Below, one piece after another: positions 38,654-38,773 of a stretch of DNA of 38,773 nucleotides. How positions within the stretch are numbered: the first letter of the stretch is position 1; every line of letters starts with the position of its first letter. The stretch comes from Oscillospiraceae bacterium (GTDB lineage Bacteria; Bacillota; Clostridia; UMGS1840; HGM11507), in the NCBI GenBank assembly GCA_015068525.1, contig SVKJ01000014.1, positions 1 to 38,773 on the forward strand, read 5' to 3'. Made by a program: the position numbers and the translations under genes. A model generated the notes under the pieces. The model saw nothing but the letters and a program-made list of their open reading frames with translations, ran no database searches and was not told where the DNA came from.

Positions 38654-38773
38654 TGCACCCCAAAAGTTAGACACTTTTGGAGGTGCATATTTTTATGGCA
38701 AAAAAAGGACAAAAACTCAAAACATACTCGCCAGAATTTAAAATATCTGTTATAATGGATATGCGAGAACACA
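38654..38773 (+). mobile_element. IS3-family (IS150-like) insertion sequence, left end and start of OrfA (partial)
   Basis: The sequence TGCACCCCAAAAGTTAGAC (38654-38672) is typical of IS3/IS150-type terminal inverted repeats. It can pair with ACTTTTGGAGGTGCA (about 38673-38687), so a hairpin covers the GGAGG ribosome site, a feature known to limit transposase translation from outside transcripts. An ORF starts at ATG 38695 and gives MAKKGQKLKTYSPEFKISVI then MDMREH before the edge, the beginning of an OrfA helix-turn-helix protein. The right end and target duplication lie outside the window. Confidence 0.82.
38695..38773 (+). CDS. IS3-family transposase OrfA (N-terminal fragment, cut by window edge)
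   Basis: Twenty-six codons are visible. The segment KTYSPEFKISVIMDM matches the opening of OrfA proteins, whose N-terminal helix-turn-helix binds the IS ends; OrfB with the DDE catalytic domain would follow beyond the window. GGAGG lies about 10 nt before the ATG, inside the hairpin formed by the IS left end. Confidence 0.8.
   Translation, partial: MAKKGQKLKTYSPEFKISVIMDMREH

Noticed and set aside
38320..38772. A 150-codon minus-strand frame across upp and the right edge
   Set aside because: Antisense to upp and to the insertion-sequence end; the plus-strand reading is clearly correct.

Overview
The window looks like a chromosomal segment of a low-GC, spore-forming member of the Clostridia (Firmicutes). 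The evidence is strongly A/T-rich sequence, consensus sigma-A promoters (TTGACA-17-TATAAT type), the Firmicutes gene order smc-ftsY-ylxM-ffh-rpsP-khpA-rimM-trmD-rplS-lepB-rbgA-rnhB-yraN on the minus strand, priA-def-fmt-metallopeptidase on the plus strand, and a SpoIVFA/SpoIVFB-like pair that implies endospore formation. I cannot name the species.

Layout. 1-1.2 kb: a phage terminase small/large pair reads out of the left edge (prophage or prophage remnant). 1.4-3.9 kb: a MarR-DegV-hemolysin III-YdcZ cluster (minus) whose promoter carries two near-perfect palindromic operators. 3.9-4.4 kb: a gene-free block of tandem repeats and nested hairpins. 4.4-6.5 kb: proC and an aminotransferase. 6.5-13.2 kb: the rRNA/tRNA-modification, ribosomal-protein and SRP operon, driven from a clear promoter at 13.17-13.20 kb. 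13.3-17.3 kb: a lone plus-strand DUF4143 ATPase and a minus-strand UPF0182 membrane protein that split ylxM from ftsY. 17.6-22.0 kb: ftsY and smc.

22.1-28.1 kb is the accessory stretch. It opens with a complete type III toxin-antitoxin locus (CptIN/TenpIN-like): promoter, 2.2 tandem 45-nt antitoxin RNA repeats that can form pseudoknots, a terminator, and a ToxN-superfamily endoribonuclease gene. Then come spoIVFA/spoIVFB-like genes, an array of short hairpins joined by a repeated 9-nt linker in front of an S23-type four-helix-bundle gene, a membrane zinc-ribbon protein, a second hairpin array, a BRO-N protein, a small monooxygenase and a RhuM-family protein.

28.1-38.6 kb (plus) is housekeeping again: priA-def-fmt-zinc metallopeptidase, then a small Cys-rich protein, a MATE exporter, fhs, tsaE-tsaB, rpiB and upp. 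An IS3-type element begins just after upp and runs off the right edge.

Intergenic DNA is unusually rich in structured repeats. At least four families recur: the AGCTAAATT ladder, the GCGATATA ladder (three sites), hairpins with a GCC-GTAT-GGC core showing compensatory changes (three sites), and A/T-rich AGGAATTAGGAAT or ATTATTCATT strings. The two observations I would follow first are the type III toxin-antitoxin locus and the hairpin-ladder arrays around the four-helix-bundle gene. All family calls come from reading the sequence, not from a search.
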